The position numbers were made by a program, and so were the translations under genes. From Prostheceraeus crozeri (lineage: Eukaryota > Platyhelminthes > Polycladida > Euryleptidae), in contig CAJQUW010007774.1 of NCBI GenBank assembly GCA_907163375.1, positions 248,001 to 312,000 on the forward strand: a stretch of 64,000 nucleotides of DNA, given 5' to 3'. Below the pieces are notes generated by a model. The model was not told the DNA's origin, did no database searches, and saw nothing but the letters and a program-made list of their open reading frames with translations. Positions 12,201 through 24,200 of this stretch are shown piece after piece. Within the stretch, counting starts at the first letter, position 1. Every line of letters begins with the position of its first letter.

Positions 12201-15200
12201 TATTTGGCGATATCTGCAAGAGAATCAAACATATTTACAGATTCACATTAAAAACATATTACAATTCCAATTGTATTACCAAACTTATTATGGAAGCGAC
12301 GAGAAGCAAACTACTTCGAAGAGCAACAACTAGACATTTGAAATTTAGACATAAGTACTAGGAGAGATAAGATATAGAGGTACTATAGAGAGATAAGCAA
12401 AAAACTAGGAATTTGCATTACAGTACAATCAACATAGAAGTCATAAGAAGTCAAGCAAACATAGAAATATTTCAACAAAGAGGCAAGCAAGCTGACAAGT
12501 CGAATGCGGCCTCCACACTACTGAAGTGATATTGAAATCCTGGGATTTTGCTATCGCCAATTGCAGCTGTCACTCTGGTTCTCAGTTGTTATTATACCAT
12601 TTTTACAAAACATCATTACTAAATATCAATAGATGATCACAAATATTTAAAATGACGGTAATACAATCTGAGACCGAGCATAGAGAAATGTGTACTCTTT
12701 CTTAAGGAATGATAACTAAAACTGAATTTCTGTATTAATTAAGTTTATATTTACCATGATTGTCAAAAAAGAGATTGATCCAGACCAATTTCAATAGCGA
12801 TAAGTACGTGTACTTAATTAAAAGAAAGGAAAGACAGCAAACTTGCTATTTTGTGCCTTTTCAACTAATAAGCGTATATCCCACTATTGTAAACTTATTG
12901 ATAATTGCAGCTATTGTTCATTGTAAGCATGTAGTTATATAGTTAGCAAGTAATAGTTGGACCAGCACCATAAGTCTGGAGAATCACAATAGATCTTTCG
13001 TCATGTTATTAGCTTTGAAATTTATGAATGTCCATTCCTTAGTGTGGATTAGTAAAGTCGGAGCAGTGGTTACAAGCTTACAACGGTAACATGACAAATA
13101 GAATGAACAAAGCATGAAAACGTTGCTTCATCGTTTCTGTATGTAACCTTAATAATAGCTGCAGATATTCCTAGATCAAATATTTCTATTCAGATTTATA
13201 TTCACATTCCCAGGTGCCCACATACACTCCCAACTCTAAGTGAGTAACGAGAAAACTAGTTTGAGGTTCTATAACTTTTATAACTTCAATCGTTAGATAG
13301 GATTTTCCACAGCATTAAAGACCATCAACATTTTATCTTCAACGCTCTTCGCTGGATCCGGGCGGATATCACACCGGATCCCGAATCCGGATCTTGACCC
13401 GGTGCAATCCCTGCCTTCAACCTATAGAATACTCTTAAAATGCATCTGCTCATTGCAACCATTAACGAAAGACTAAACTTATGTCCACTTATGTGCATGA
13501 CAATTTCTTCCAAAATAAAAATTCTTATTTTGTGCAGAAGATCGGAGGAAGCAGGCCCAAAATTTGGTCCGGTCCGCCCTTTCAAACCCGGTTTACAAAT
13601 CATCTAAAATCTGGTTCAATGATAATCAGATCTCATTTCTAAGATTTAATGCAGAGCTTCTTTGAAAATTCACTCTTGAAGATAAGAAAATAGTTGCAGC
13701 ACTTTCAATGCTGTCCTAGACTTTGATGTAAAATGTTTCAGTTCCACGCCAAAAATTGGACAATGTACATTTTGATGTTCTTTTTCATATGTCACCGAGA
13801 GGTTTCAGATAAGCAAATTACAGTCATTTCATTGAAATAAACACAGGGTCTCGTCAAGATATCCTACACTTAGCATGAAGCGCCCGAAAGATATGGTTTA
13901 CGAGATCTTGGTTTCCAGCTTCTACATTAATGAAAGAAGGCATCGGCTATATAAACAAATACAGACCTGTATATTTATTGACAACAAAGGTCTGTCGTAG
14001 TATATTGTATCTAGAGAATGACAACGATTAAGTTAATAAAAGATACTAACACCCTTGATTCCCCGACCGCACTCGCCCGACCCAGGTATCGAACCGAAGC
14101 CTGGCTTAGTGAAGAAGACGCGAGCTCGTCTCCACCGCGGACTTCGGTTCGATTCTTGGGTAAGGTAAGTGCAGTCGTGGAATCAAGGGTGTTGGTGTCT
14201 TTCATTGACTTAATTGTTGTCATCCTCCAGATATTCGAGTATATTTGTAGGTCTTATTCAGTCTTCCTTTGCAAATGAATGTGATGCAAGATTGTTCCTA
14301 TTCGAGTCTATCACGAAGTTCCTCATGTGTGCAACTTACCTGATATTCGTTCATTGGAAGTTGCTATTACCTGCGATATAAATGAACTACGAGTACAATG
14401 CGATAATTGCATTTGTGAAGTGCATCCTTTTCCCTTCTGTTTTTGCGAATATCAGACATCACTCCTGTGTTGAGAACGTGTAGGAAGATGCAATTCTAAA
14501 GCAATGCAGACAATATTTTGAAAGTCTCTTCTATTAATTCAAGATAACATTTGACAGAATTTCCATTGTACTATTCTGAGTATTAGAAAGGATTGAGATG
14601 TTATTTCATTGATAAAGAAAGTTGAGTTCTATCAGCGTGTAAGTGGCACATTTTCATCTCGGCAGCTGATATTTACACCTTGAGAGAGAATTGATATTTT
14701 CATCGTCTTTAATATTTGTTATCATTTCGGGTAGGATAAATCAAAATTCATACCCAACAGTCGAACAGAGGATGAGGATAACACCGTACAGTAATTAAAA
14801 CAAATCCTCTTCATCTGTCAAGCAAACCAACAAGGGATACAAATGCCGCCAGTTTCATTTTAGCGGAAATGATAGAAGGAGACAAGGGGAGAGACTGAGT
14901 GAACAGACACTCAATCACCTCTCAGATGTCTGTGTTAAGCTTTGCCGTCAAATGACAGAAATTCTCTGGCCAATATCGAATTAATAAACGAAACTCTATC
15001 CTTGCGTTGAACAAAATGCAAGTTTTTAATGAATTCCACAGTGTTTTTGCACTTCAATCGACGAAATGATCAATATCATCTGATCCTTTATTCGGATCAA
15101 AGTGAAATGCCGAATTTCCCATAGAAAACAGCGATTCAGTAAATTAAAAATGAGGCTCACTCCGCCGGGAACATTGTGAGCTAAAACACGAAAAATAAAA

Positions 15201-18200
15201 GTCATTTTCAGACAAGGAGCTGACGAGCTGAGCGGAATCTTGAAACCCATCTTCGAATTGGAAAATTATTATATCTACGCAAGAAAATGCAACCGACAAC
15301 TTCCGAAATTTAATTCATTTTGACATCTTACAACTTTCTATTGCACATTTACTGCTACACTTGATGGTTTCACGTCACTACCCCCTCAATGGGTGCCCGG
15401 ACGGTGCTGACACTGTCAGATTTTAATATGGAGCGTTGTGATCTTTTAGCACGAATGCCTTTCCTGACGACTTCCTACGAAACTTTCCGGGCTCGACCTT
15501 TGAACCGAAAGATCGCTAGGCCAAGCACTTTGCCACTGTGCCACTTGCACTACTATTATCCGGGCGCCATGGGACAGACTACTTCGTTACGTCAGCCGCC
15601 GGTATATTTTAATATGGTGCTCCTAAGGACACTCGAAATGCCCGCAATTCTACGCCCGAATGCCCAAAACGTGACGCCTGAAGAATCATCTGTTGAATGT
15701 CCGAGAATTGATAGAAGATTATTTGATTTTTTATTATGTGGATTCTCTCTTGGCAGGCTGCATGATCATCACTCGAATTTATACTACTTAGTTGTTAATA
15801 CAAAACATCATGATTCAATACCTCCGGCTTTCACGATGTCGAAATGATATTTCAATGCGCCTTGGTCTTGGAACCATCATGAAAAATGGCTTGCCGACTG
15901 AGAATCGAACACAGTCTTTGAACTGCTAACGCGGCATGAAGATCACCAAGACCACACCCTCCATGATCGAGCCATTTTTCATGGTGGTTCCAAGAACAAG
16001 GCGCATTGAAATATCATTTCGATCTTGTGAAAGCGGAGGAGATCGATTGTCGGAGGTCGCCTGGAAGCGGTTGCTATTGTAACAAAACATCATGCCTGTA
16101 AGATGCTTGTTTTGATTGAATAATTGATAATATGATTGAATATCAGGATGGTAATACAGCTTGGATAAACATCACCTTTGGAGTTAATTTGCAGCTTTTG
16201 TATTCCAGAATTCACAATGCGTATAAGCCTACTGATTATGAATATGCGGCTCACCTGCATGCATCATAGCATAACAGCTTTCTGACTATGTCCCTCCTCA
16301 TTTTCAGTACATCTTATGCTTTGGAATGGTATATACTTCTGCACCACAAACTAAATTACATGTCGTAATTCAGGGGGACACATGCTACAAGAATTAAGTT
16401 TTTTAAATTCTAAATAACCGTGAAAACCTCCCGTTGACGTGCCATATATCTGAACGAGCTACGACTGTCCTCGCCGGTTTCATGTATTATTTCATGTTTT
16501 CTAAAACTAAATTTGAAATACATTATACTTTCGAAGTCATATGTAATGAAGTGAAAATCAAAAAATAATAAAAATCAACCCGACATGTTTCGACTGGTCT
16601 TGTCAAAGGTAACCCAGCAAGTGACAATTTGCAGTCAAACAGTTACAATTCTGATGACAGATCAGCCGCGGTCTGGTCAATCACATGATTACCAGGGCAA
16701 GCGAAGATTGATCACGTGATCCTGTTGCTTACAGATATCTGGACAGTTACGTTTAATATAAGGTGCTTCAAGAATGCGCAAATTGCGATCGTTGTAGGCA
16801 GGGCTGTGGAGCCGGAGCCGAGCCGGAGCCGATGGTTTTGGTCGGAGCCGGAGCCGGAGCCGATTTATTACAAAGGCTCCGGCTCCGATAGTTTGAGCTT
16901 TGATATAAATCTAGAATTTTGAAAGTTATTAATTGGCATCATAAAAAAATTAAATCATTTGAAATCTAGAGATATGTCTTTTAAGTATACCAATGATCTG
17001 TCCTCCACGATATCTTTCTTTGCAGTTGCCGCCTTCTTTTGTATTATATTTATTATATATTTACACACATGTGTAATATTTTTTTATTGCATATGTTTCG
17101 TAAGACTAATTTCCATATTGACAACGTATTCTCCAAAATCCATTAATTTGAAGACTTGTTATATGCATGCTAACTAGATGATTGTAGATTCCTAGAGACA
17201 AGTCGCCAGTCATTTATGTACACATTTCCAGTTCAGTCAGCAAAGATAATATAGCTACATTTCTTGCGCAATGTCTTAAATCTAATACGGTTACTATGTA
17301 GGCTATCATCTATCGGTATGGCTACTGGCAGAAGCTACTGGCATCTGTGACAATGCTAATTTCCTTAGATTGTATTGTAGGCTCTTGTGCAGTCCCCCCA
17401 CCTACATTTTTCAAAACAATCGATTATTCAATTTGATCAATTTTGATTGGAGGGATAACTCTTCACACTCACACGAATGACCTGACTACAAGTCCTCGCA
17501 TGGCTATAGCAATAAGCGACCCAGCCACTTCTAGTAGCGCCCTATTATTTTAAAGGTATCTCATTCACAATGAATTTCCTTTGACTTCAAAATTCAAAGG
17601 GTATATTTCAATGCGAAAACCCGAAGGCAAATTACAATGTTGACTTGCTGACGAAGTTTGCGACCATGACATCGCAATTACCCACGTAGATTTTTACAAC
17701 AGCACGGAATGCTTCACTCAAACCGGTGATGCTGAAACGGACATCCAATGGTGCTGCATCTTTTGACCAGAGAAAAAATGGGGGGGGGAGGACTGCACAA
17801 GAGCCGTATCGTGTAATAATTTTTCCCCAAATGTCATAGACCTGTGGATTTCAAGAATTTTCATTATTATTTTTTCCGTCTGTCAACACTTTATGCTGAT
17901 ATCATGCTAGATCTAAATTGAGGGAGAGCTATCTTTTTGTTTACAACGTGGAAAATTGCATGATATCATGCTGACTTATATGTAAACAATAAAAAAAGAC
18001 TGAGACGCTCTCAATAAAGGCGCCTTTTGACCTCCCTTTTCTATTGTCTGTGACATTAAACCGCACGCGCATTCGAAAGCTAGCAAAGTAGATGGGATTT
18101 CTGCTCGGTGCTCGCAGTCAAATTTTTATTATGCATAGCACCCTGCAACATACTGTGTGATACTTCGAGTTCAGTTTCATCAGCCTAACCATCATCAGAG

Positions 18201-21200
18201 GAATAGTGGTAATGTGTTATACATAAATTGAATATAATAATATACATGAATCATTGATGAATTATTTAGTGCAACTTTACGCCATAATGAAAAATACGAA
18301 ATTAATATAATGTAAGTTAGGCCTTAACTTATTAAGTATGCTGCATAGAATTACAAAACTTGTCATAAATTAGATATTTTTAATTTTTTTAAGTATAATT
18401 TTCAATTGTACATTTCTAGCCTACACAGCAATGAGGCTATCTAAATTACAATTTCTACAGATGATGAGTCGTGGGCTACCCACCGATCATATTATTCATG
18501 GACCAACAGACTATTGAATAAAGGCAATAACAAATAACAATAACAACCTAAGCTAGCCTATATACACTTTAATATTCAATAAAGCAATTGATATCTTTAT
18601 TGATACGGTATATTTGGCTATATAGCCGATACCCTTTCCATGTTCGAGTAGATACAGGCCCTATAAGCTATTTTGAGGCATACGCTATCCAGTTTCATAT
18701 TCAAGCTTTGTTAAAAAGCGTATACTACTATTCGGCCCCTGTGACGGCTAATTAGGTATATCATCATCACTCATGTGGTCTTATTTAATGTAGCCTCGTA
18801 GTAGACTGGTTGCAGGCTAGGCCAATTTATATTTAGCCAGTGCGGGAGATCTTTATCTAATTTAACCAATCCTGGCTATAACTTTATTTTTCAGAGATAG
18901 TCAATTCATGCAAAAATATATGACAAGTATGTTATTTGTCATTATATTAGGCTATTATCATTTTTATTATTTTACTTAAGTCGTTGCTTGTTAATGAAAA
19001 CTAATTTGATGATTGTAGCAAGCCTCTAAAGGCCACACCGTTATCCAAAAAACCCGTTCAACGGATCCAGGATAACCAGCATAGATAGAACTTGAATTTG
19101 AAGTCGGAGCCGGAGCCGGAGCCTTTCACATCAGTGTCGTGGAGCCGGAGCCGCAGCCGATGAGATAACGCATCGGCTCCACAGCCCTGGTTGTAGGCAC
19201 GGCACACTATCTGAAACTTGCTCAAAGGCTCATCAGGAACATTGTCACAGCTGAGCACATGCTCGGTAATGGCAAAGCGAGAAATTCCCGAGCGACCGTC
19301 TGAAAACCACTTGGGTATATGCTTCCTTGATCGAATAGTCAAAGGGCATGACGTCCTTCCAATATAAGTTGATCCACAACCACAGCGAAAAGAATATATT
19401 ATATACACATGTATAAATATATTCTTTTCGCTGTGGTTGTGGCTTTCGCTGAAGATTTGCAACGGCATATTCGAAAGTCGGAATGCAGTCACTACAATTT
19501 CCCTGTGTAACAAGCCCGAGTACAGCGAGTCCAAATACAAATCATTGAAGATGTCCAACAGGAAGACCTTCATTTGAGACGGTGGGATTTGAATGTAATA
19601 GAAGTGGATAATCAAACCGCGATTGCAAGAAGAGTATCCTGATTAACTCAATTAACCCTAATCGGACCACCTGTCTACATGTGTAGACAAGCTGTTTTTG
19701 AATTACTGTAACTTTCATGAAAAATGAGTTATTCAGCTGAAACTCCAGTTCCAAGATATTTTGTGGTACATGAAATAATAATTTATCACTTTCGCACTTT
19801 TGAATAATACACAGACGAGTAACTCATTCGCGATGAAGTGCATTCATTGTAGTGCTCCTTTGCGTAATTATCACATCTTCCAAATCCTTATGAACTCAAC
19901 ATTTTTATACTGCGAGTGTGCTTTTCTTCACAATTATCAACAGAATGATTTTTGACGCCACTCGTATTTGTGCAACTGACTACCGGTCATTGAATTTTCC
20001 TATGACATAATTACTTCTCACCATTGCGGTAACTTTCCAGACTAACATTTCATTACGACTTGACATCACAATCTTGACTAATGTGACTCATTCAAGGTCT
20101 TGTAGGTTGTAGCCACTGTTTCTGTCCTGTTTCCGTCCGCGTACGTTGAGACATATTTCAATCATTACGTCATTACTGGTTCGCCGCCAACACGCGCTCT
20201 CATCCCATCCCAAAGACACCCCCTGCTTCATCATAATCTCCGCCTTTCTGGCATTAGTCGCACTTTTAGTCATTGCTAGTCGCTTGAACTAAAGTAGTTG
20301 CAACATTTCATTTTCTGTCATACACCGCTCGTTGTATTGACGAATAAAAAATTATCAATATTATTATTGCATTCGTTACGTAAAAATGTCAAATTGTGCT
20401 GCTGATCCCAAAAGAATGAAGTGATGGACATGGATTCTGTAAACCAGAATTACACGTGATTTGCTAGCATGATTGTCAGCTTGACGACTGAAAGTTAGTC
20501 GGGAAAAATGGAGCCCAACCGCACAAAGTATTACATCATTTTCTTATCTCAAGTAAAGTTGCGTCATACTCTGGTGGAGTTCGGTTCCAAAACACGGACG
20601 TATTTTGTTGCTTCTGTTATGTAATGTATGCGAGAAAATCTAGACAATCATGTGATGACGTCCTTATCGATCGGTGAAAATCTAAAACACTTTTATCAGC
20701 AGTTGTCTCGAGGATGTAACTTCAGACTTGATTCGCCTTCGACATGAGCCGACGACCCTCGCTCGAGGAAATTGTATCGCGCCTTCGCTCTAGTCATGAA
20801 GAGAATGATGACTCGTCTTCTTCTGACGAAGAAACTGATGAATACGTCAGTGATAGTGATTCGTCGTACTCGGCCACGGAAGATCCACAGTTGTATGAAC
20901 AATCCAGCGATGGAGATATGGAAGTAGAAGAACATTCTTCCTACGAAGAAGCATCATCAGCTAGTAGTTCCGTCGGTTCAGCAAGTGATGGAGTTACATC
21001 AGACATCGATCGCGATGTGGATCATGTTGTTTCACCCAGCGGAATAATATGGAAATTCAACGCTCCTAGAGGAAGACTTCTCGGTAGAAATATTATTGCT
21101 TTTCGCGACGGCCCGACTATTTCGCCAGCTTCAGAACTTCATTCATTTTTGTGTTTTATAACCGAAGATATGATACGAACGACTTTGCGCTTCACTAACA

Positions 21201-24200
21201 GGAGATTACGTGCCCTAAAGAAGAAGATTTTTTCCTATGATGAATTCACAGCAGGTCTGGCAACAATTATTCGAGCAGGAGTAGACAGAAACAACATGTC
21301 GGCATTATCCACCTTATACACTCCAGCGGATAGCCGTCCATTCTATCGATGTGCGCTATCAAAAAACAGACTGAAACTACTTCTTTCTCATATTACATTT
21401 GACAATAAAGTAACACGACGAGAAAGACAGCAAAGTGACAAATTAGCGGCTGTACGTGAGTTTTGGAATATGTTCAACTCTAATCTTCGGAGACATTATA
21501 TTCCCTCACCGTCTATGACCGTTGACGAACAGCTTTACGCATTCCGAGGCTATGCTCCGGGTCGTTCCTATATGCCTCAGAAACCCGCCAAGTACGGGAT
21601 TAAGATTTTCTGGCTATGTGACGCAAAAAATGGTTACGCTCTCAATGCTTTACCTTACTGTGGTGCTGAGGGATCTCGCAATGTTGGTCTTGCAAAAACT
21701 GTTGTTTTGAAATTGACTGAACCGTATTATAATACGAATCGCAATATCTTCATCGACCGATATTTTTCTTCTTTTGATTTGTGTGTGAATCTCCTGCAAA
21801 ATGGCTTAACATCTACGGGAACTATTATGTCATCGCGACGCGGCGTACCTCAGCTGATGAAAGTGACTAGAGGTGTCCCGATATTCGAAACCAGGAATTT
21901 ATGGAACCATGAGAACCGGATACTTCTCTCTTCTTATGTCCCAAAGAAGAACAAGAACGTTCTCATGCTGAGCAGCTTGCATACAAACAATCCGATTTCA
22001 TCGAGAGATGAAAAAAAGCCAGAGATCATCATGGATTACAATAAAGGAAAAGGAGGAGTTGATGTCATGGACTCGAGAGTGGAAGATTTTACTTGCCGTC
22101 GTAAAACTCGGAGATATACTCTTCTTCATTTCTTTAATATGATCGACGTGGCTCTTTTAAACTCATTCCTCATCATGGAGGCTTCTGGATACTCCAAAGT
22201 AGAGCAACGTTTATCAAAGATGTAACTCTTCACCTGGCAGAAAGAAATATCAAAACGAGATATAACAACAGAATGGTTTATGCACAAACAAGATCGGCAT
22301 TCACTGCTCTGGGTTTTCCTGTTAATTTTATTGGCATCTCCTCAAGTAATAACAAGCCCAAGAAATGCCAAGAGACACATTGCCGTAAGTCGACACGAAA
22401 ACTATGCTCAGGTTGCCGAAAATACGTGTGCTCAGATCACCATACACAGCAGGTTCTATGTTCATTGTGCGCTTTGTAACTTGACTACCATAAAAATGTA
22501 TGTACTTTATAGTTGTAACTACTGTATATGCAGTTGTAAACATGATTTTTTCATTCAAGATATCATGAAATGGGTTGTTACACAGAAAATCGGTAACGCA
22601 GATAATTTCGTTACATATAAAAGTTATGCACATGTACAAGTGCATGTGTTCAGTAATGTAATTCTGCAATTCGGCATTATTTAATACGCTAAATAGTTGA
22701 TATGTTGTTTAACATCAGGAGACACTTCAGTCACAGAAAAATTGTACATTAAAACACAACAGAATTGCGATATTTTCTTAATAGATATTTGTCTACGTAT
22801 GTAGACAGGTGGGCGGAATATGATGGTAGAAATTGCCGGTCCGATTAGGGTTAAGTTTCAGTGCTTGTGACACCGAAGTTCCGTTGAATATAGAAAAAGT
22901 GCACGCGGCAATGTTGGGAAGAATTTCTGACGTGAGAAAAACAGAATAATGAAGCTTCAACGTAACAACTCCCACAGCGGGCAACATGGCATGACATTGC
23001 AGCAGCGTTGTGATACACTCAACCCGATGTCTTTGCTGCCGACTTCTGATGACATTCTCCAAGAGATTCAAACACAAGAGAAAGAGATCACAAGGTCAAA
23101 CACATTCACTGTAAACCATAGACCGACAATAATCCTACAAAATTACTGACAAAATCAACCGACGATTGTCACCTCCAATATCCTGCGATATCCGACAAAT
23201 TTGTAGGTTTTCCACCGATCGAAACAGATGTTTGTATGCAAATTAACTAAACAAAAAACTGTTGAATATTGATTAATCTTTTCGATTAGTGATTGCTTGA
23301 CTTTTGGGCGATCTGTATTATTGTGTGGCAAAACCATGATTTATTTTAACATAATTCAATTAATTACCTGCATTTTTGATAAAATTTCAGCTATAATTCA
23401 TTGCTATTCATTTTGTCACCTTTTGTCAGATATTGTAGGTGTTCAGTGGCAATCATCCTACAAGAACTAACAATGACCGACAAAATATACAAAATAAATG
23501 TCTGTCAATTGTCAGTCAACGGTTTACAGTGTTGTCACCCGGTTCGAGCCCGTATACCCTCCCCCCGGCCCGGATGCATTTTGATCAGGGCCACGGTCAG
23601 CAAAATTGATCTTTTTGTACATTTGATCATCCTTCATGGAAATACCGATAGCGTTTGTCGAATGTAATCGCTTAATTAATCAATAAGAATTACAAACTAT
23701 TTATTGAATGACTGCTTGTATTATGCTTAGTCTGTTGGTTCAACTGAAATTTGTTGTAGAGTAAGAAGATGAAATGCGAGAAATATTACCAATATGTACA
23801 ACTTCTTCCAATGTTGTGCCTCATTTGATCTGTGATCTTATTCAAAGTAGTGTCTAACAGTATCTTTACTTGCATTTATTTATACTTATATTATATTCTT
23901 TGCTTACATTTTACTTATAAGCAATGAATGAGAAAACACAAAAAAAGAGACACTAATATTTACGACTTCTTATTGCCAAGAAGTACGTCAATAAATCGTC
24001 ACATTAATTGATGCAGTGAAATCAATCAATTACGTCAAGCCTAAACTACTAAATTAAGAACTCTATAACTAAGAATCACAAAAGCCTATCAGGTGGCTTA
24101 GCTACAGCAAAAATGCGACAGGGTTGCGAAAAGCCCTTCCCATTATTCATTAATTGATGAACACAAAAGCCCCATCCATTTCAGACATTATATATAACTC

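Larger units (their letters stand above)
19656..22850 (+). mobile_element. piggyBac element with asymmetric internal repeats
   Basis: 3195 bp between TTAA target duplications (19652-19655, 22851-22854). The 13-bp terminal repeats are CCCTAATCGGACC at both ends. An inner 21-bp repeat ACCTGTCTACATGTGTAGAC follows directly at the left (19669-19689) and recurs inverted at 22790-22810, separated from the right terminus by a 27-bp spacer. This short-left, long-right spacing parallels the classic piggyBac, which has 3- and 31-bp spacers. It encodes one transposase with one frameshift. It integrated next to the Penelope-like fragment. Confidence 0.93.

Noticed and set aside
13082-13125. Minus-strand segment with splice-like ends resembling a phosphatase segment
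   Set aside because: It lies inside the hAT at 11956-13413 and the residue match is loose.
13902-13921. 20-nt segment as the missing myotubularin exon (EAGNQDL before AALCRS)
   Set aside because: The phase fits, but the donor (CTC|GTAAAC) and acceptor (ATGTAG) are weak and the FPVLSY-like residues are absent.
15389-15847. 152-residue plus-strand frame as a protein gene
   Set aside because: It runs through an inverted S1 SINE into unrelated sequence and has no domain.
20088-20273. GVSLGWDESACWRRT on the minus strand, superficially like a P-loop (GWD)
   Set aside because: It sits inside the piggyBac leader, lacks HCSD, and has no splice or phase support.
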